Below are positions 4,925 through 5,971 of a stretch of 5,971 bases of DNA, piece by piece. This stretch comes from Nitriliruptorales bacterium (lineage in GTDB: Bacteria; Actinomycetota; Nitriliruptoria; Euzebyales; Egibacteraceae). The stretch covers positions 1-5,971 of the forward strand of contig SKPY01000088.1 of assembly GCA_007119305.1 (NCBI GenBank), given 5' to 3'. The translations under genes and the position numbers were made by a program. The notes under the pieces are model-generated. The model saw only the letters and a list, made by a program, of their open reading frames with translations. It was not told where the DNA came from and did no database searches. Position 1 is the stretch's first letter; the number at the start of each line of letters is the position of its first letter.

Positions 4925-5971
4925 CGGCGTGCAGTCCGCCTCGGCCACGACCTCGCCGTCTGACAGCGCGTCGAGCAGGACGCCTTCGCGCAGCCCCCAG
5001 TCGCACAGCTCGAGGTGCTCGAGCCCGAACGCCTCCATGGCCGCCAGCAGCACGGCACCGCCGCCGGGCAGGAGGTCGGCGCGCTTGACCGACACGCCCG
5101 GCAGCTCCATGCGCTCCTCGGTGGACACGGAGCACAGCCAGGCGTAGGCGCGCTCGAGCTGCTCTCGGGTGACCACCACGCCGCGCACCTTCTCGGGCGC
5201 GTGCCCCGTGCCGAGCGCGAGCCCCACCCGGCCGAGGTCGCGGATCGTGCCGGCGGTCCCCGCCGCCCGGAGGCGCTCAGGGCCCCTGCCGGCTCCCGCG
5301 GCCTTGGCCCCGGGGGCGCGCCGCTCGCGCACCTCGGCTGCGCCCGGCCCGAGCGCTGCGAGCACCTCCGCGTGCAGCGCAGCGCGATCCACGAGCCGGG
5401 GCGGGTCATGGCGCAGGCGATGGCGCACGCGCGCCGACCCGAACGGCAGCGTCGCTCCGGCGACGAGCGGACCGAAGACCGCGTCGTCGTGCCCCGCGGT
5501 GCCCCCGTAGGCGACCTCGAAGCTGCCCCCGCCGAGGTCGAGGGCGAGCAGCCCCTCGCCTGCGGGCAACCGCAGCGCCCCCGCCATGCCCCGCAGGCTG
5601 AGGTAGGCCTCCTGCAGGCCGGTGAGGACCCTGACCCGGACGCCGTGCTCGGCGTGCAGGGCCTCACGCAGCGTCTCGGAATCCCCGGCGTCGCGCAGGG
5701 CGTGCGTGGCCACCGCGACAACCCGGGTAGCGCCGTGCTCCCTGGCCTCCCCGAGCAGCTCCGCGAACGCCTTGCTCGCGCGCTGCCGCGCGTCCTCGCC
5801 CAGCTGGCCGTCGCGGGCGACCGGCTCGGCGAGCCGCAGCGTGATCTTGCGCGTGGCGTGGCGCTTGATGCCCGCCATGAGCGGAGCCCGCCCCTCCGCG
5901 ATCCCCTGCGATCCGCGCACGCCGTGCAGCGGCTCGGCCACGAGCAGGTGGAAGGAGTTGCTGCCCAGGTC
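4919..5971 (-). CDS. Ppx/GppA-family exopolyphosphatase or pppGpp phosphohydrolase, 5' end missing
   Basis: 350 residues are visible. The frame is open to the window edge and begins DLGSNSFHLLVAE, the N-terminal phosphate-binding motif of the actin-like (ASKHA) fold, so only a few residues are missing. The GTG at 5941 is therefore internal, not the start. Other family motifs, numbered from the first visible residue: VVAVATHALRDA (84-95), VLTGLQEAYLSL (115-126) with the conserved Glu121, LLALDLGGGSFEV (141-153), RAAGTAGTIRDL (235-246) and RADLLPGGGAVLL (297-309) followed by CDWGLREGVLLD (323-334). An Ala/Arg/Gly-rich insertion (about 214-232) separates the two halves. The protein ends after this core and lacks the C-terminal HD-like domain of the longer E. 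coli enzymes, as is common in actinobacterial Ppx. It hydrolyses terminal phosphates of polyphosphate, or converts pppGpp to ppGpp. The sequence does not tell which. Confidence 0.93.
   Translation of the reverse strand, partial: DLGSNSFHLLVAEPLHGVRGSQGIAEGRAPLMAGIKRHATRKITLRLAEPVARDGQLGEDARQRASKAFAELLGEAREHGATRVVAVATHALRDAGDSETLREALHAEHGVRVRVLTGLQEAYLSLRGMAGALRLPAGEGLLALDLGGGSFEVAYGGTAGHDDAVFGPLVAGATLPFGSARVRHRLRHDPPRLVDRAALHAEVLAALGPGAAEVRERRAPGAKAAGAGRGPERLRAAGTAGTIRDLGRVGLALGTGHAPEKVRGVVVTREQLERAYAWLCSVSTEERMELPGVSVKRADLLPGGGAVLLAAMEAFGLEHLELCDWGLREGVLLDALSDGEVVAEADCTPL

Noticed and set aside
3767..4963. Plus-strand open frame of 398 codons
   Set aside because: It is antisense to trpC and part of trpB, and its translation is repetitive Arg/Gly-rich sequence caused by composition.
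5939..5941. GTG at 5941 as the start of the Ppx/GppA gene
   Set aside because: The frame continues upstream with DLGSNSFHLL, the conserved first motif of the family, so this GTG is an internal Val and the gene runs off the window.

Overview
High-GC DNA with strong third-position G/C bias, GTG and TTG starts, and tightly overlapping genes. This suggests a high-GC Gram-positive bacterium (Actinomycetota). That assignment rests on composition and on the general look of the Trp proteins, not on a marker gene. All recognisable genes lie on the minus strand, so transcription runs from the right end of the window to the left.

Right end (4919-5971): the 5'-truncated end of a Ppx/GppA-family exopolyphosphatase or pppGpp phosphohydrolase gene, which runs off the window edge. 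Next comes a gap of about 156 bp (4763-4918). It holds a short tandem repeat with a unit of 34-36 bp, then a candidate promoter and ribosome binding site for the next gene.

Centre (1822-4762): a compact tryptophan operon, trpC-trpB-trpA, with 4-nt stop/start overlaps at both junctions. It covers the last steps of the pathway: indole-3-glycerol phosphate synthase (TrpC), then both subunits of tryptophan synthase (TrpA releases indole, TrpB joins it to serine). trpE, trpD and trpF are not in the window. The TrpB C-terminus carries an in-frame 42-bp (14-residue) tandem duplication, and the copy nearer trpA contains the trpA Shine-Dalgarno sequence. A nested GC-rich inverted repeat follows trpA and may be the operon's terminator.

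Left-centre (about 896-1762): a degraded IS110-family insertion sequence. Its transposase has lost the N-terminal RuvC-like catalytic half and has a 1-nt frameshift, so it is a pseudogene. The non-coding DNA past its stop codon (about 896-1032) is rich in nested inverted repeats and may be the remnant of a structured IS end.

Left (179-806): a two-gene toxin-antitoxin module, with a ribbon-helix-helix antitoxin followed by a Doc/Fic-type toxin. An 8-bp-arm inverted repeat just upstream is a strong candidate autoregulatory operator. Positions 1-178 hold no gene I can support.

Overall this is a conserved housekeeping block (ppx, trpCBA) joined at the trpA 3' end to accessory DNA (IS remnant plus toxin-antitoxin). 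I see no clearly new multi-gene system. The most notable features are the repeats, the TA operator and the structured IS flank.
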